Positions 1 to 8,759 are shown, counted from the first letter of the stretch. The stretch is 64,000 nt of DNA from Paenisporosarcina sp050269735 (GCF_050269735.1 NZ_JBNNIX010000001.1:434001-498000); one strand, 5' to 3'. Made by a program: numbers and translations. Notes: a model not told the origin generated them from the letters alone.

Positions 1-899
1 AGCATACAGGCCAACATATTTTAACCGCGGCATTTGTTGAACTGCTTGGTATTCAAACAACGAGTTTTCATTTAGGAAAAGAATTGGTCACAATTGATTT
101 GGATGTGAAGAATGTAACGGACGAACAATTGCTAGAGGTAGAGAAACGCGCAAATCAAATCATTCTAGAAAACCGTGCGATTGAAACGAAGTGGGTGACA
201 AAAGATGAGTTATCGAATTATCCCCTTCGAAAGCAAGTAACAGTCGAAGAAGATATTCGGTTGGTGATTATTGAGGATTTCGATTATAACGGTTGCGGAG
301 GGACACATCCCTCATCGACAACTCAGATCGGATCATTAAAGATTCTCGATACGGAAATGCAAAGAGGAAAAGTGAGAGTACATTTTGTATGTGGTGGTAG
401 GGTCTTGTCACAACTTCACCGTAAACAAAAGACTTTGCAGGAAATGTCTCGCTTGATAAGTGCATCTGATGAAGGGCTACCAAAGGCGGTAACAGTGTTG
501 CTTGAGAATGCCAAGAAACTAGAAAAACAGCTAGATGAGTCGCGTGAGCAATTACTCCATTATGAAGCGAAAGAATTGCTTGCCAATAAGGTTAGCAATG
601 ATTCCATCGAATGTATTTTTCAACAGCGCCCGATTCAAGAATTGCAAAAACTTGCCCGACTTCTAGTGGCTGATGCACCAAGCATCCGCGTGATTTTCAT
701 TGCAGAAAATGAAGGTCTGCTTCAAGTGGTTTTAGCACGTGGAGTAGAAAATCATACAAATATGAAACAATTGTCAGCACAAATATTGCCGATCATCAAC
801 GGTAAGGGTGGTGGCTCTGAAAGTTTCGCCCAAGGTGGCGGCTCGACCGAGTTGACTGGACAAGAATACTTGTCGCAAATTCATCAATATTTAATTTAA
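1..899 (+). CDS. AlaX-type alanyl-tRNA editing protein, 5' end missing
   Basis: Hydrolyses mischarged Ser-/Gly-tRNA(Ala) in trans, by family knowledge of AlaX-L. The frame is open from the left edge (first codon at base 3), so the start lies outside the window; a TTG at 84 is internal. The first visible residues are HTGQHIL, the HxxxH half of the zinc site of the AlaRS editing domain, and CGGTH (about residues 98-102) supplies the second half. The C-terminal part ends in a glycine-rich GKGGGSESFAQGGGS motif typical of the DHHA1 domain. About 298 codons are visible, near the usual 390-400 residues minus the N-terminal barrel. Assignment to AlaX rather than AlaRS rests on the short distance between the editing site and DHHA1 and the stop soon after. 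Confidence 0.88.
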   Translation, partial: HTGQHILTAAFVELLGIQTTSFHLGKELVTIDLDVKNVTDEQLLEVEKRANQIILENRAIETKWVTKDELSNYPLRKQVTVEEDIRLVIIEDFDYNGCGGTHPSSTTQIGSLKILDTEMQRGKVRVHFVCGGRVLSQLHRKQKTLQEMSRLISASDEGLPKAVTVLLENAKKLEKQLDESREQLLHYEAKELLANKVSNDSIECIFQQRPIQELQKLARLLVADAPSIRVIFIAENEGLLQVVLARGVENHTNMKQLSAQILPIINGKGGGSESFAQGGGSTELTGQEYLSQIHQYLI

Positions 900-1040
900 G
901 TCTTTGTTTCAGAGGGGAGGATTTGGTTTGGAATGGCTAGGGTAGAGCGGCCTTCCTGAACTAATCCTCTTCTGTTATTTACATCCCTTGATAAGATCAG
1001 TTGGCTAATGAATGTTTCACTAAGTTGACTTGCATATGAG

Positions 1041-1150
1041 ACGTGTTTTAGCGATAAATGTGCTTATATGAGCGATAAATTCTATATATGAGCGATAAAT
1101 CTCTGGAATGAGCGATAAACCCTCAAGTATGAGCGATAAATTTTTCACAA
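1041..1150 (+). repeat. 21-bp-period intergenic array, core GAGCGATAAAT
   Basis: Five copies of AGCGATAAA start at 1050, 1071, 1091, 1111 and 1132, so the spacing is 20-21 bp. The core is constant and the 8-10 bp between cores varies. A sixth, isolated copy at 1358 is preceded by the same GAGACGTGTTT that precedes the first copy, so a truncated second array begin lies at 1334-1368. The array lies between alaX and topB, both on the + strand. It shares its architecture with arrays at 13241, 16094, 32483, 40307, 41348 and 57548. The remainder of 900-1526 holds only a hairpin (1221-1288) and the topB leader. Confidence 0.85.
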
Positions 1151-1220
1151 ACTTAAAAGATAGCAAAACTCTGTCTCACCAAGTCTATTTGTTATGAGAG
1201 GATGTTATTTCTTTGAACTA

Positions 1221-1288
1221 GGAGCGTAGCGAAAATAGAGCCATTAAGTCTTTAAACCTAAATGGGAGCCATTTCGCTAATTCGCTCC
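1221..1288. other. Long imperfect hairpin in the alaX-topB gap
   Basis: GGAGCGTAGCGAAA (1221-1234) can pair with TTTCGCTA-ATT-CGCTCC (1272-1288), leaving a 3-nt bulge and a loop of about 37 nt. No T-run follows directly, so a simple terminator is unlikely. It could be a degraded palindromic repeat or a structured leader. Function unknown. Confidence 0.5.
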
Positions 1289-1526
1289 AGGCCCTTTTCT
1301 GTGAGTGACGGGTACTACTTTGTTTCTGCAAATTAACTAGTGCGTGAGACGTGTTTGAGCGATAAATCTATTTAACTATGCAACTACCATCTCAGTAGCG
1401 AGTTAACTTGTTTATTGAGTCGGTTTAGACAAGGCGGTCAATGATACTATCTCTGAAAAGTAGAATGTGCGTTCGCTAAATGATATAATTTTCGTACATA
1501 TTGAAAGATAGAAAGGTGGGGGATTT

Positions 1527-3644
1527 GTGAAACCAGTGATCGTTGCTGAAAAGCCAAGTCAGGCGAAGGCATATGCAGATGCTTTCAAAGTGAAGAAGCA
1601 GGAAGGCTTTTTTGATGTCCAGCCATGTGAGGCTTTCCCTCAAGGAGCCTATATTACTTGGGGAATCGGGCATTTGGTAGAGCTGCGTGATCCAAAGTCC
1701 CACAACCCAAAATGGACGAAATGGTCTCTTCAGACATTGCCGATCCTGCCTGATGAATTTCAATTTCAAATTGCTAAAGGCAAGGCAAAACAGTTTGGGA
1801 TTATTAAGAAGTTGATCTTTGAGGCAGATACGGTTATCAATGCGTGTGACGTTGACCGTGAAGGGTCCAATATTTTTTATAGCATCTTTGATTACACGCG
1901 TGCTCGCAACAAGACAATTAAACGTTTGTGGATCAATTCACTGGAAGTGGATGAAGTGCGCAAAGGGTTTATGCAGTTGCAAGACAATCGCAAGGATTTA
2001 TTGATGTATGAAGAAGCGAAAGCGCGACAAATGAGTGATTGGCTTGTTGGGATGAATGGCTCCCGTCTTTACACCCTCCTCATTCAGCAAAAAGGAATTC
2101 GTGAAGTATTTTCCATCGGGCGGGTCCAATCTCCCACTGTTTATTTAATTTACCAACGTGCACTTGAAATCGAACGCTTTGTTCCCGAAATCTTTTTTGA
2201 ACTGGAAGGAACGTTCAAAGCTGAACATGGCTCGTATAAAGGAAAAGCGAAAGGGAAATTGAAGCTCGTTGAAGAGGCGCAAGAGATCTTGAACAAACAT
2301 CAAATTGACGGCTCTCTTCCAGGAACAGTAAAACAACTGAAGACGGAAGACAAGAAAATTCTTCCGCCAAAGCTTCATGCATTATCCACTATTCAGGCAA
2401 CAGCCAATCGTAAGTGGAAATACAGTCCTGCGAAAGTTCTGTCAACGATGCAAAGTTTATATGAAAAGAAACTGGTCAGCTATCCAAGAACAGACACTCA
2501 ATTCATTACGCCGAATGAATTTTCATATCTCGTCAATCAAGTGGAAGCTTATCAACAGTTGATCCAACAGCCTTTCCCAGTAGCTTCAAGAAATCCGAGT
2601 AAACGCTATGTCGACAGTTCCAAAGTGCAGGAGCATTATGCCATCATTCCGACGAAAAAAATTCCAAGCGAAAAAGTACTGGCTGGGTTGTCACGTGAGG
2701 AACGAAATCTGTACGAGGAAGTGTTAAGAACGACACTCGCAATGTTCCACTCTGATTATTTATATAAAGAAACAACGGTGACGACAGATGTCAATGGGCT
2801 CGCCTTTTTCTCCAGCGGTAAAACCGAAACTGATAAAGGATGGAAAGCATTATTTTCGAATGAAAAAGAATCCTCTTCCGTGAAAGAACCAACTTTACCG
2901 AGGCTTTCGCTTCACGAGCAAGTGAAAAGTAAAGTGGAAATTAAAGAAGGCCAAACCACTCCACCTAAGCCATATACGGAAGGGCAACTTATCGCCATGA
3001 TGAAAACGTGTGGCAAGTTTGTGGAAGATTCGGTGGATACGGAAATCCTTAAAGAAGTGGAAGGTCTCGGAACGGAAGCGACCCGAAGCGGAATTATTGA
3101 AACGATTAAACGACATGGCTATATTGAAGTGAAGAGAAATATTGTGTCCATAACTGAAAAAGGTCGTGTACTTTGTGAAGCGATTGAAGGTAATTTACTT
3201 GCCAGCCCTTCCATGACTGCGAAGTGGGAAGCGTATTTAAAGAAAATCGGAACGGGTAATGGTTCATCTGAATTGTTTTTAGGCAGCATCGCTAAATACT
3301 TAAATCAATTGATTCAAGATGTCCCGAATCAACTGAACGATAAAACTTTTCATATGACGACCGAAACTTTTGTAAGCAGAAAAGAAGTCGCAACTTGCCC
3401 GACCTGTAAAAAAGGAACCATTATTTCAAGGAAGAATTTTTATGGTTGCTCCGGGTATAAAGAAGGTTGTAAACAAACGTTTCCGGCCACTCTTTTGAAG
3501 AAACGTTTGTCTGCCAAACATATCGAAGATTTATGCACGAAAGGCAGAACGGATGTCATTAAAGGATTTGTCTCAAAAGCAGGAAAAAGCTTTAATGCAA
3601 AATTGACATTAATCAATGGTCAATTAAAACTGGATTTTAACTAG
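1527..3644 (+). CDS. topB: DNA topoisomerase III (type IA)
   Basis: Relaxes and decatenates DNA by passing strands through a transient 5'-phosphotyrosine break. The 705-residue protein opens with the Toprim signature (VIVAEKPSQA, residues 4-13; DVDREG near 110) and carries the active-site tyrosine in SYPRTDTQF (Tyr319). A C-terminal zinc ribbon-like segment has the cysteines of CPTC and YGCSGYKEGC. GTG start at 1527 follows AAGGTGGGGG at good spacing. Length matches Bacillus TopB (about 727). The phosphatase gene follows after 12 bp and is probably co-transcribed. A TATAAT at 1484-1489 may be the -10 box, although no good -35 is visible. Confidence 0.95.
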   Translation: MKPVIVAEKPSQAKAYADAFKVKKQEGFFDVQPCEAFPQGAYITWGIGHLVELRDPKSHNPKWTKWSLQTLPILPDEFQFQIAKGKAKQFGIIKKLIFEADTVINACDVDREGSNIFYSIFDYTRARNKTIKRLWINSLEVDEVRKGFMQLQDNRKDLLMYEEAKARQMSDWLVGMNGSRLYTLLIQQKGIREVFSIGRVQSPTVYLIYQRALEIERFVPEIFFELEGTFKAEHGSYKGKAKGKLKLVEEAQEILNKHQIDGSLPGTVKQLKTEDKKILPPKLHALSTIQATANRKWKYSPAKVLSTMQSLYEKKLVSYPRTDTQFITPNEFSYLVNQVEAYQQLIQQPFPVASRNPSKRYVDSSKVQEHYAIIPTKKIPSEKVLAGLSREERNLYEEVLRTTLAMFHSDYLYKETTVTTDVNGLAFFSSGKTETDKGWKALFSNEKESSSVKEPTLPRLSLHEQVKSKVEIKEGQTTPPKPYTEGQLIAMMKTCGKFVEDSVDTEILKEVEGLGTEATRSGIIETIKRHGYIEVKRNIVSITEKGRVLCEAIEGNLLASPSMTAKWEAYLKKIGTGNGSSELFLGSIAKYLNQLIQDVPNQLNDKTFHMTTETFVSRKEVATCPTCKKGTIISRKNFYGCSGYKEGCKQTFPATLLKKRLSAKHIEDLCTKGRTDVIKGFVSKAGKSFNAKLTLINGQLKLDFN

Positions 3645-3656
3645 GAGGACGACACA

Positions 3657-4079
3657 ATGAATGAAAAAAATTATCAAGCCTTAATCGACAATCGTATTTT
3701 TATTGGCGGAGTTAACGATGTACCTTCAGCAATTGATAATGAAAAAATCGATGTTGTGTACGATTTACGTGCAGAAGTTGGGGCTGCATCAAGTGAAATA
3801 AGCAAGCATCAACCGATCGTTGACGATGGAGAATTCCAGGATGAATCCATTCGTACAGGCGTCAAACAAATTGTTCAGGATTACCAGGACGGCAAGAAAA
3901 TTTTCTTCCATTGCAATACAGGTCGTGGCAGAGCAGGGACAATGGCAGTTGCTACATTAATGGAACTGCGATTAGCTGATTCAATTGAAGAAGCGGAAGC
4001 AAAAGTGAAAATGATTCGTCCCGAAGTGGATGTAAAACCTCAATTCAAGGAAGCCTTAACTCGTATTTATGGAAATTAA
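3657..4079 (+). CDS. Dual-specificity/tyrosine phosphatase-like protein
   Basis: The 140-residue protein contains the cysteine phosphatase P-loop HCNTGRGRAG, with catalytic Cys86 and Arg92 in the CX5R signature, and an upstream acidic region that could supply the general acid. It is a minimal DSP-like fold. It follows topB by 12 bp with its own AGGAGG (3643-3648) and ends at a strong terminator, so the two likely form an operon, although no functional link is known. Substrate cannot be told from sequence. Confidence 0.85.
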   Translation: MNEKNYQALIDNRIFIGGVNDVPSAIDNEKIDVVYDLRAEVGAASSEISKHQPIVDDGEFQDESIRTGVKQIVQDYQDGKKIFFHCNTGRGRAGTMAVATLMELRLADSIEEAEAKVKMIRPEVDVKPQFKEALTRIYGN

Positions 4080-4095
4080 ATAAAAAGTAATGAAC

Positions 4096-4133
4096 AAGCA
4101 GCCTTGAAGATTTCAAGGTTGCTTCTTTTTTTT
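4096..4133 (+). terminator. Intrinsic terminator after phosphatase gene
   Basis: A 13-bp stem AAGCAGCCTTGAA / TTTCAAGGTTGCTT with a tiny loop is followed by a T8 run, closing the topB-phosphatase unit. Confidence 0.92.
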
Positions 4134-4563
4134 AGCTATTCGTTATTTGGAGTTTGGCTGTTTGTCCGCTCATCTATCCAATTTGTCCATTCGCTTTAAG
4201 GTGGACATAATTCCTTTGAAGTAAGACACCGATTCTGCGTCGATCTAAAAGTTCATGCCGACATGCATTATACAGCGTTTATTTTTGCTTAAAATGCTGA
4301 AAGTTAACCGGAATAGTATGAGCTAAATGAACCAAACTAAACAGTAGAAAATCGGTAATCCTGATTTTCTCGCGCACAAACCGGTAAAGTGAAATTATTA
4401 TTAGGGATCCCTTTTAAGTTGTAACACCATGAACAGCAACGTTTAGTGTGGATGAAATGTTGTCGTGACTTGCATTGTCGGTTGATATGTCGCTGAGTAA
4501 AGGTGAAATTTAATCAAAAATGGTGTATACTTACACTAAGAGAACTTTTAGAAGAGGTGAAGA
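4134..4563. other. Gene-free stretch with possible promoter
   Basis: No convincing coding frame. TGTCC occurs at 4163 and 4184, 21 bp apart, which may be a minimal or decayed version of the 21-bp arrays. A TATACT at 4526-4531 with AGAAGAGGTGAAG before the ATG at 4564 suggests the promoter and ribosome binding site of the next gene; no good -35 box is visible. Confidence 0.4.
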
Positions 4564-4989
4564 ATGGATAATAATCAGATCCCAAGTGCAGTTAATAAGG
4601 ACTTTTTGACAAACGAATTAGGGTTAATTCAACATTTAAATACGACCATTTTTAAGAAACGGGACTTTTTTGTATTGTCACCGTCTGTTCAAAATAAGTC
4701 TAATGGATTTGATTTAAGAGAAGTTAGTTTAAACAAGTATAACCGAGTAGCCCATAATGGGTACTTATTAATTCGTTATAAAGAACGTTTTTTAATTGCA
4801 AAGCTTGCCAATTTCAGAAAGAAAATGATGCGTGAAGAACTGAAAGCAACGAGTACTTCTAAAACGTCTCATTGGAAATTTATTGTAAAGGAAACACCGA
4901 CATTGCACGTGGTCTGCCAGACTGACAGTGATGAGACGTACCCCTTACAAGAGCCATCAAGCAATCAATTAATTAAGTTTTTTCAATAA
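4564..4989 (+). CDS. Hypothetical protein, 141 aa
   Basis: Not recognised. The ATG follows AGAAGAGGTGAAG and the frame ends just before a strong terminator, so it behaves as a single-gene transcription unit. The protein is soluble, without signal peptide or membrane segment, and has a basic middle part (RYKERFLIAKLANFRKKMM) that could contact nucleic acid. AT-rich codon use is similar to its neighbours. No function is proposed. Confidence 0.7.
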   Translation: MDNNQIPSAVNKDFLTNELGLIQHLNTTIFKKRDFFVLSPSVQNKSNGFDLREVSLNKYNRVAHNGYLLIRYKERFLIAKLANFRKKMMREELKATSTSKTSHWKFIVKETPTLHVVCQTDSDETYPLQEPSSNQLIKFFQ

Positions 4990-4996
4990 ATGAATG

Positions 4997-5030
4997 AAAA
5001 GCATGTGCCTCCGAGCACATGCTTTTTTTA
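4997..5030 (+). terminator. Intrinsic terminator
   Basis: GCATGTGC / GCACATGC stem extended by flanking A/T pairs, 6-nt loop, then T7. Directly follows the hypothetical gene. Confidence 0.95.
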
Positions 5031-5140
5031 TTTGCCTGCGCATCTTTAGTCTCATTTTTTCATTAGAGCCCTTTCCTTTGCTTACATGTTTAAAAATTGG
5101 GTATAAGAGTATGACAAACATATAAACGGGAGTTGTTATA

Positions 5141-5929
5141 ATGGGGCAACATCAAATTGAATTATCGAATCTTACATTGGCATATCAAGACAGTGGACAA
5201 GGTGAAGCAATCGTCTTGCTGCATGGTTTTTGTGGAAGTCATGAATACTGGGATAAACTGATTCCGGCTTTGTCTGAGAATAATCGCGTTATTGTACCGG
5301 ATTTACCTGGGCATGGAGATTCCACTTTCCCTAAAGGGAATTATGAAATGGAATACATGGCAGATACGTTGGTAGAATTACTGGACAAATTGGAGTTGGA
5401 GAAAGTAACTTTATTCGGTCATTCTCTAGGTGGTTACATAACATTGGCATTTGCAGAAAAATATGAAGAGCGCTTAAATGGTTTTTCACTGATTCATTCA
5501 ACTGCCCATCCGGATTCTGAAGAAGCGAAAGAAGGCCGTGACGCATCCATCGACAAAGTGAAATCGGAAGGAATACCAGCTTTGATAGAGGGCTTAATAC
5601 CAAAATTATTTGCTCCTGAAAACTTGGAGTCACATGCAGAAGATGTGAAGAAAGCTAAAGAAATTGGGAAGGCAACAACTGAAGAAGGCGCAATCGGTAT
5701 GCTGAAGGCCATGAAAAACCGACCAGACCGCAATCACGTCATCAAAAACAGCAAGTTGCCTGCACTATTAATTGCTGGCGAAAAGGATCAGGTCATTCCT
5801 CCAGAAAAAACTTTCTCTGTCCATAAAGAAACTATTTCTCAGGCTTTAATCAAAGGAGCCGGACACATGAGTATGATGGAAAAACCAGATTTATTAATAT
5901 CGGAAATTCAGGATTTCTTAAAATCGTAA
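5141..5929 (+). CDS. Alpha/beta-fold hydrolase
   Basis: A 262-residue alpha/beta hydrolase with the nucleophile elbow GHSLGG (Ser95), the oxyanion-hole motif LLHGFCGS near residue 28, a late Asp in AGEKDQVIP and a C-terminal His in GAGHMSM, completing a Ser-Asp-His triad. It resembles the MenH/YfhM group of small hydrolases, but substrate cannot be assigned. ATG at 5141 follows GGGAG. It stands alone between two terminators. Confidence 0.9.
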   Translation: MGQHQIELSNLTLAYQDSGQGEAIVLLHGFCGSHEYWDKLIPALSENNRVIVPDLPGHGDSTFPKGNYEMEYMADTLVELLDKLELEKVTLFGHSLGGYITLAFAEKYEERLNGFSLIHSTAHPDSEEAKEGRDASIDKVKSEGIPALIEGLIPKLFAPENLESHAEDVKKAKEIGKATTEEGAIGMLKAMKNRPDRNHVIKNSKLPALLIAGEKDQVIPPEKTFSVHKETISQALIKGAGHMSMMEKPDLLISEIQDFLKS

Positions 5930-5933
5930 GTAC

Positions 5934-5976
5934 AAAACGCAATTGACCATAAGTTTGGTCTTTTGCGTTTTTTGTT
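5934..5976 (+). terminator. Intrinsic terminator
   Basis: AAAACGCAATTGACC / GGTCTTTTGCGTTTT stem with an A/T-rich loop and a T-run. Confidence 0.85.
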
Positions 5977-6068
5977 TTTATTTACCAGAATTATTGTATT
6001 GACCTCTTTAGTATTATCCGTTAAATTCAGTATTGTATGTAAAATTTATACAAGAGGGGACTACACGA

Positions 6069-7370
6069 GTGAGAACAACCAATGTAACATCAGAGAGAGA
6101 AACGATTTATTTCGTATTGAGCCTCATCTTTAGTATCTTTATTTATATCATTGCGGCCATTTCGATTATCGGAATCGGTATTGCAATTGGCCTGTTAGCC
6201 TTAGTGCTATATGCAAATATGATTATGCTCGGATCAATCCGGGGGAATGGAATTCGTATTCGTGAAAATCAATTCCCAGATGTCTATGAGCGAGTTGTAT
6301 CCCTTTCAGGGGAAATGGGGCTGAAACGCATACCTGATGTATTTATTGTACAGTCAGAAGGTGCATTAAACGCTTTTGCAACACGCTTTTTAGGACGTGA
6401 TATGGTCGTCATTTATTCGGAAGTTTTCGAACTTGCTAGACAAGGTGGAGCAGCTGAACTAGATTTCATCATTGCCCATGAGCTTGCACATATTAAACGA
6501 CGTCATGTATGGAAAAATATTTTACTGGTCCCAGCAACGTTCATACCGTTCCTGTCGCAAGCTTACAGTCGATCATGCGAATATACGTGTGACCGTGAAG
6601 CTGCTTTTTACACGCAAAATGGAACAGTTGCGAAGCGTGGTTTGACCATTTTAGGAGCAGGTAAGGTTTTATATCATGAAGTAAACGAATCTGCTTATTT
6701 AGAACAAATTAAGAGCGAGTCCAATGTTGTCGTATGGTTCAGTGAAGTATTATCCAGCCACCCACGTTTACCGAAACGCATTCAGTCTGTCGGTCAGTTT
6801 ATGCGTGTAGAAGGAACACCTTCATATGAACCGAAACACGGGAAAATCGTATTGGGTGCATCTTTATTATTCGGTGGAATGTTGGGTGTGTATTTGTTGA
6901 CTGTCTTCTTATTCTCTGCAGGTGGAATGGTATATGCAAGTTTTATACCATCACTTCTTTCTGAAGACACATTCGATTTGTCGGAGGATGAATATTATCC
7001 TTCCGAAGGAGAAACTCCGCTAATGACTGCAGCTTACGATGGGGATATTGAAGAAGTAAATGCATTAATTGAACAAGGTGCCGATTTGGAAGAAAAAGAT
7101 GCTGAAGGATATACAGCTCTAGGATATGCGGGATTCTTACAGAATAACGATGTCGCAGAAGTCCTCTTGGATGCAGGGGCAGACCCGAATGCTCAAAGTG
7201 ATTATTCGACTGCTTTGCTAGAGGCTTTATACAACGAAAATTATGAACTTGCATACATGCTTTATGAGTACGGTGCTAATCCGGAACTTGAAGATTCTAC
7301 AGGAGAATCAGCCTACTCATATTTTGGAGTGGACAATGAAGAAGATTTTATAAAAGAGATTAAACAGTAA
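6069..7370 (+). CDS. M48-family membrane metallopeptidase with C-terminal ankyrin repeats
   Basis: The GTG at 6069 is chosen because AAGAGGGGA (6052-6060) sits 8 nt upstream; a TTG at 6033 lies before it. The 433-residue product has a hydrophobic hairpin (about residues 10-58), an HtpX/M48 peptidase domain with the zinc motif HELAH (137-141) and a later CDREA metal-ligand Glu, another membrane segment (about 258-292), then ankyrin-type repeats from about 313 to the end (ETPLMTAAYDGD, TALGYAG, VLLDAGADPNAQ). HtpX-like enzymes degrade misfolded membrane proteins; the ankyrin tail is an added protein-binding module. The fusion is real in the sequence, with no stop between the parts. Substrate is unknown. 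Confidence 0.87.
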   Translation: MRTTNVTSERETIYFVLSLIFSIFIYIIAAISIIGIGIAIGLLALVLYANMIMLGSIRGNGIRIRENQFPDVYERVVSLSGEMGLKRIPDVFIVQSEGALNAFATRFLGRDMVVIYSEVFELARQGGAAELDFIIAHELAHIKRRHVWKNILLVPATFIPFLSQAYSRSCEYTCDREAAFYTQNGTVAKRGLTILGAGKVLYHEVNESAYLEQIKSESNVVVWFSEVLSSHPRLPKRIQSVGQFMRVEGTPSYEPKHGKIVLGASLLFGGMLGVYLLTVFLFSAGGMVYASFIPSLLSEDTFDLSEDEYYPSEGETPLMTAAYDGDIEEVNALIEQGADLEEKDAEGYTALGYAGFLQNNDVAEVLLDAGADPNAQSDYSTALLEALYNENYELAYMLYEYGANPELEDSTGESAYSYFGVDNEEDFIKEIKQ

Positions 7371-7382
7371 AATATATTAAAA

Positions 7383-7427
7383 GAGGACGCGTAAAAGTCA
7401 TGTTAGTGACTTTTGCGCGTCCTTTTC
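7383..7427. terminator. Bidirectional terminator between convergent genes
   Basis: GGACGCGTAAAAGTCA pairs with TGACTTTTGCGCGTCC around a 6-nt loop; T-rich tails on both strands serve the peptidase gene (+) and the repeat-protein gene (-). Confidence 0.88.
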
Positions 7428-7430
7428 ATT

Positions 7431-7889
7431 TTAGAAACATTGGAAAGATGAGATTCTGTCTAAATCTGTTCCGTAATAAGTCCATCTGCGACCATTCCAA
7501 CGCCAACCAGCAATAGATTGTCTTCCGACAAAGGTTGGATAGTACCAGAATGAACGACCATTTCGTAGCCATACATACGTAAACCGGAATAAACAGCCTC
7601 GAATCGCACCGGGATCTACTGCAAAGACGCCTGCGCCGCCTCGAGATTGGGCAGATTGCTGAGGAACGAAAGTTGGTGGTGGACTAGACGGCGGGCCGCC
7701 TGAAGATGGTTGGCCTCCTCCTTGACCAGGGAATCCAGGACCTTGCCCAGGGAAACCACCTTGTCCTGGGAATCCTTGACCAGGAAATCCGGGACCTTGC
7801 CCAGGGAAACCAGGAGGGAATCCAGGTCCACGTCCAGGGAAGTTCTGTGAGTCATCACCGGGTAGAAATGGGAAAAATTGATTAACCAA
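7431..7889 (-). CDS. Gly/Pro-rich collagen-like repeat protein with conserved C-terminal domain
   Basis: TTG start at 7889 is fixed by AAAGGAGG (7902-7909). The N-terminal half is a low-complexity run of PGQG/GFPGQG-type units (about residues 18-60), followed by a Ser/Pro linker. The last 70 residues are ordered-looking and aromatic (IRGCLFRFTYVWLRNG, FWYYPTFVGRQS, RISSFQCF), with one Cys at each end that could form a disulfide. Similar small proteins occur in spore-forming bacilli and are usually unnamed; a spore-surface or cell-surface role is inference only. No signal peptide is visible. The repeats are G+C-richer than their surroundings. Confidence 0.78.
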   Translation of the reverse strand: MVNQFFPFLPGDDSQNFPGRGPGFPPGFPGQGPGFPGQGFPGQGGFPGQGPGFPGQGGGQPSSGGPPSSPPPTFVPQQSAQSRGGAGVFAVDPGAIRGCLFRFTYVWLRNGRSFWYYPTFVGRQSIAGWRWNGRRWTYYGTDLDRISSFQCF

Positions 7890-7984
7890 AAATGGGTACC
7901 TCCTTTAAACTGTATTCAAGGTAGTATATGGGGTTATTGAAGAAGCGTTTGGGTTCCCCCGTGCACTGCCTAAGCTAACAACTC

Positions 7985-8025
7985 AAAAATGCCAGGCAAA
8001 GGTTATGTTTAACCGCTGCCTGGCA
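7985..8025 (-). terminator. Intrinsic terminator of the hemolysin III-like gene
   Basis: Read on the minus strand, TGCCAGGCA with an inner CGGTT/AACC arm pairs with TGCCTGGCA and is followed by T5. Confidence 0.88.
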
Positions 8026-8037
8026 CTATGTTATTTT

Positions 8038-8685
8038 TTATAAAACATACATATATACACTTAAAAAGTGACAAAAGGTTCCAAGTAAAATGAAGATGTG
8101 AAAAATTTCATGAAAGCCGAGGTATTTGGATTGCATGAATTTGGGCTTTGCCCCGTAGATGATGCCTCCGATTGTGTACATGATTCCGCCTGCAACGAGC
8201 AGCGAAAGCCCCTCAGCGTTTAAAGTGGCAGCTAGTGGTGACGCCAGAAAAACGATAATCCAACCCATCCCAATATAAAGAGCGGTAGATAACCATCTTG
8301 GACAGTCGAACCAAACCATTTTGAACAAAATTCCTGTAATAGCTAAGCCTGTAACGACGGAGAATAACACAAATCCAGTCGTGCCGTTAAGTGCAATCAA
8401 ACAAAAAGGTGCATACGATCCAGCAATCAATAAAAAAATCATGGAATGGTCAAGCCTTCTTAAATAAGCAATGATATGGTCTTTCGCAAGAACCATGTGA
8501 TAAGTGGCGGAAGCTGTATACAATAAAAACATGCTGATCCCAAAAAAGATGACAGCAACGATATGTAATGCAGGTGCATCACTTGAAGAAGCTTTTAAAA
8601 GCATGGCAATTAACGCAAAGACAGATAATACCGCACCAGCTAAATGTGACAAACTGTTAAAGGGTTCTCGAATATAAGTTCTCAA
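8038..8685 (-). CDS. Hemolysin III / PAQR-family membrane protein
   Basis: The TTG at 8685 is preferred over a GTG at 8700 because GGAGG (8695-8699) lies 8 nt upstream and the protein then begins with RTYIREPFNSLSHL, the usual family N-terminus. The 215-residue product has seven predicted transmembrane helices and the conserved His-containing ATYHMV and GFHEIFHIFIL motifs, which form the metal site in PAQR relatives. Despite the name, a haemolytic role is not established for such chromosomal copies; some relatives affect membrane fluidity. A sigma-A-type promoter lies at 8731-8759. Confidence 0.88.
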   Translation of the reverse strand: MRTYIREPFNSLSHLAGAVLSVFALIAMLLKASSSDAPALHIVAVIFFGISMFLLYTASATYHMVLAKDHIIAYLRRLDHSMIFLLIAGSYAPFCLIALNGTTGFVLFSVVTGLAITGILFKMVWFDCPRWLSTALYIGMGWIIVFLASPLAATLNAEGLSLLVAGGIMYTIGGIIYGAKPKFMQSKYLGFHEIFHIFILLGTFCHFLSVYMYVL

Positions 8686-8730
8686 AACAAATACCTCCAC
8701 TCCATTAAGTAGTTATTGATACTATGTGTA

Positions 8731-8759
8731 ATCATATTACCATTTTGACATCTAGTCAA
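8731..8759 (-). promoter_or_regulatory. Sigma-A promoter of the hemolysin III-like gene
   Basis: On the minus strand TTGACT (8754-8759), a 17-bp spacer and TATGAT (8731-8736) match sigma-A well. The -35 box is part of the inverted repeat TTGACATCTAGTCAA (8745-8759), so a regulator could compete with polymerase here or at an opposing promoter for the DUF1836 gene. Confidence 0.7.

Noticed and set aside
4163..4205. Two TTTGTCC motifs 21 bp apart
   Set aside because: Period fits the array family but only two short cores exist; kept as a note in the intergenic feature, not as an array.
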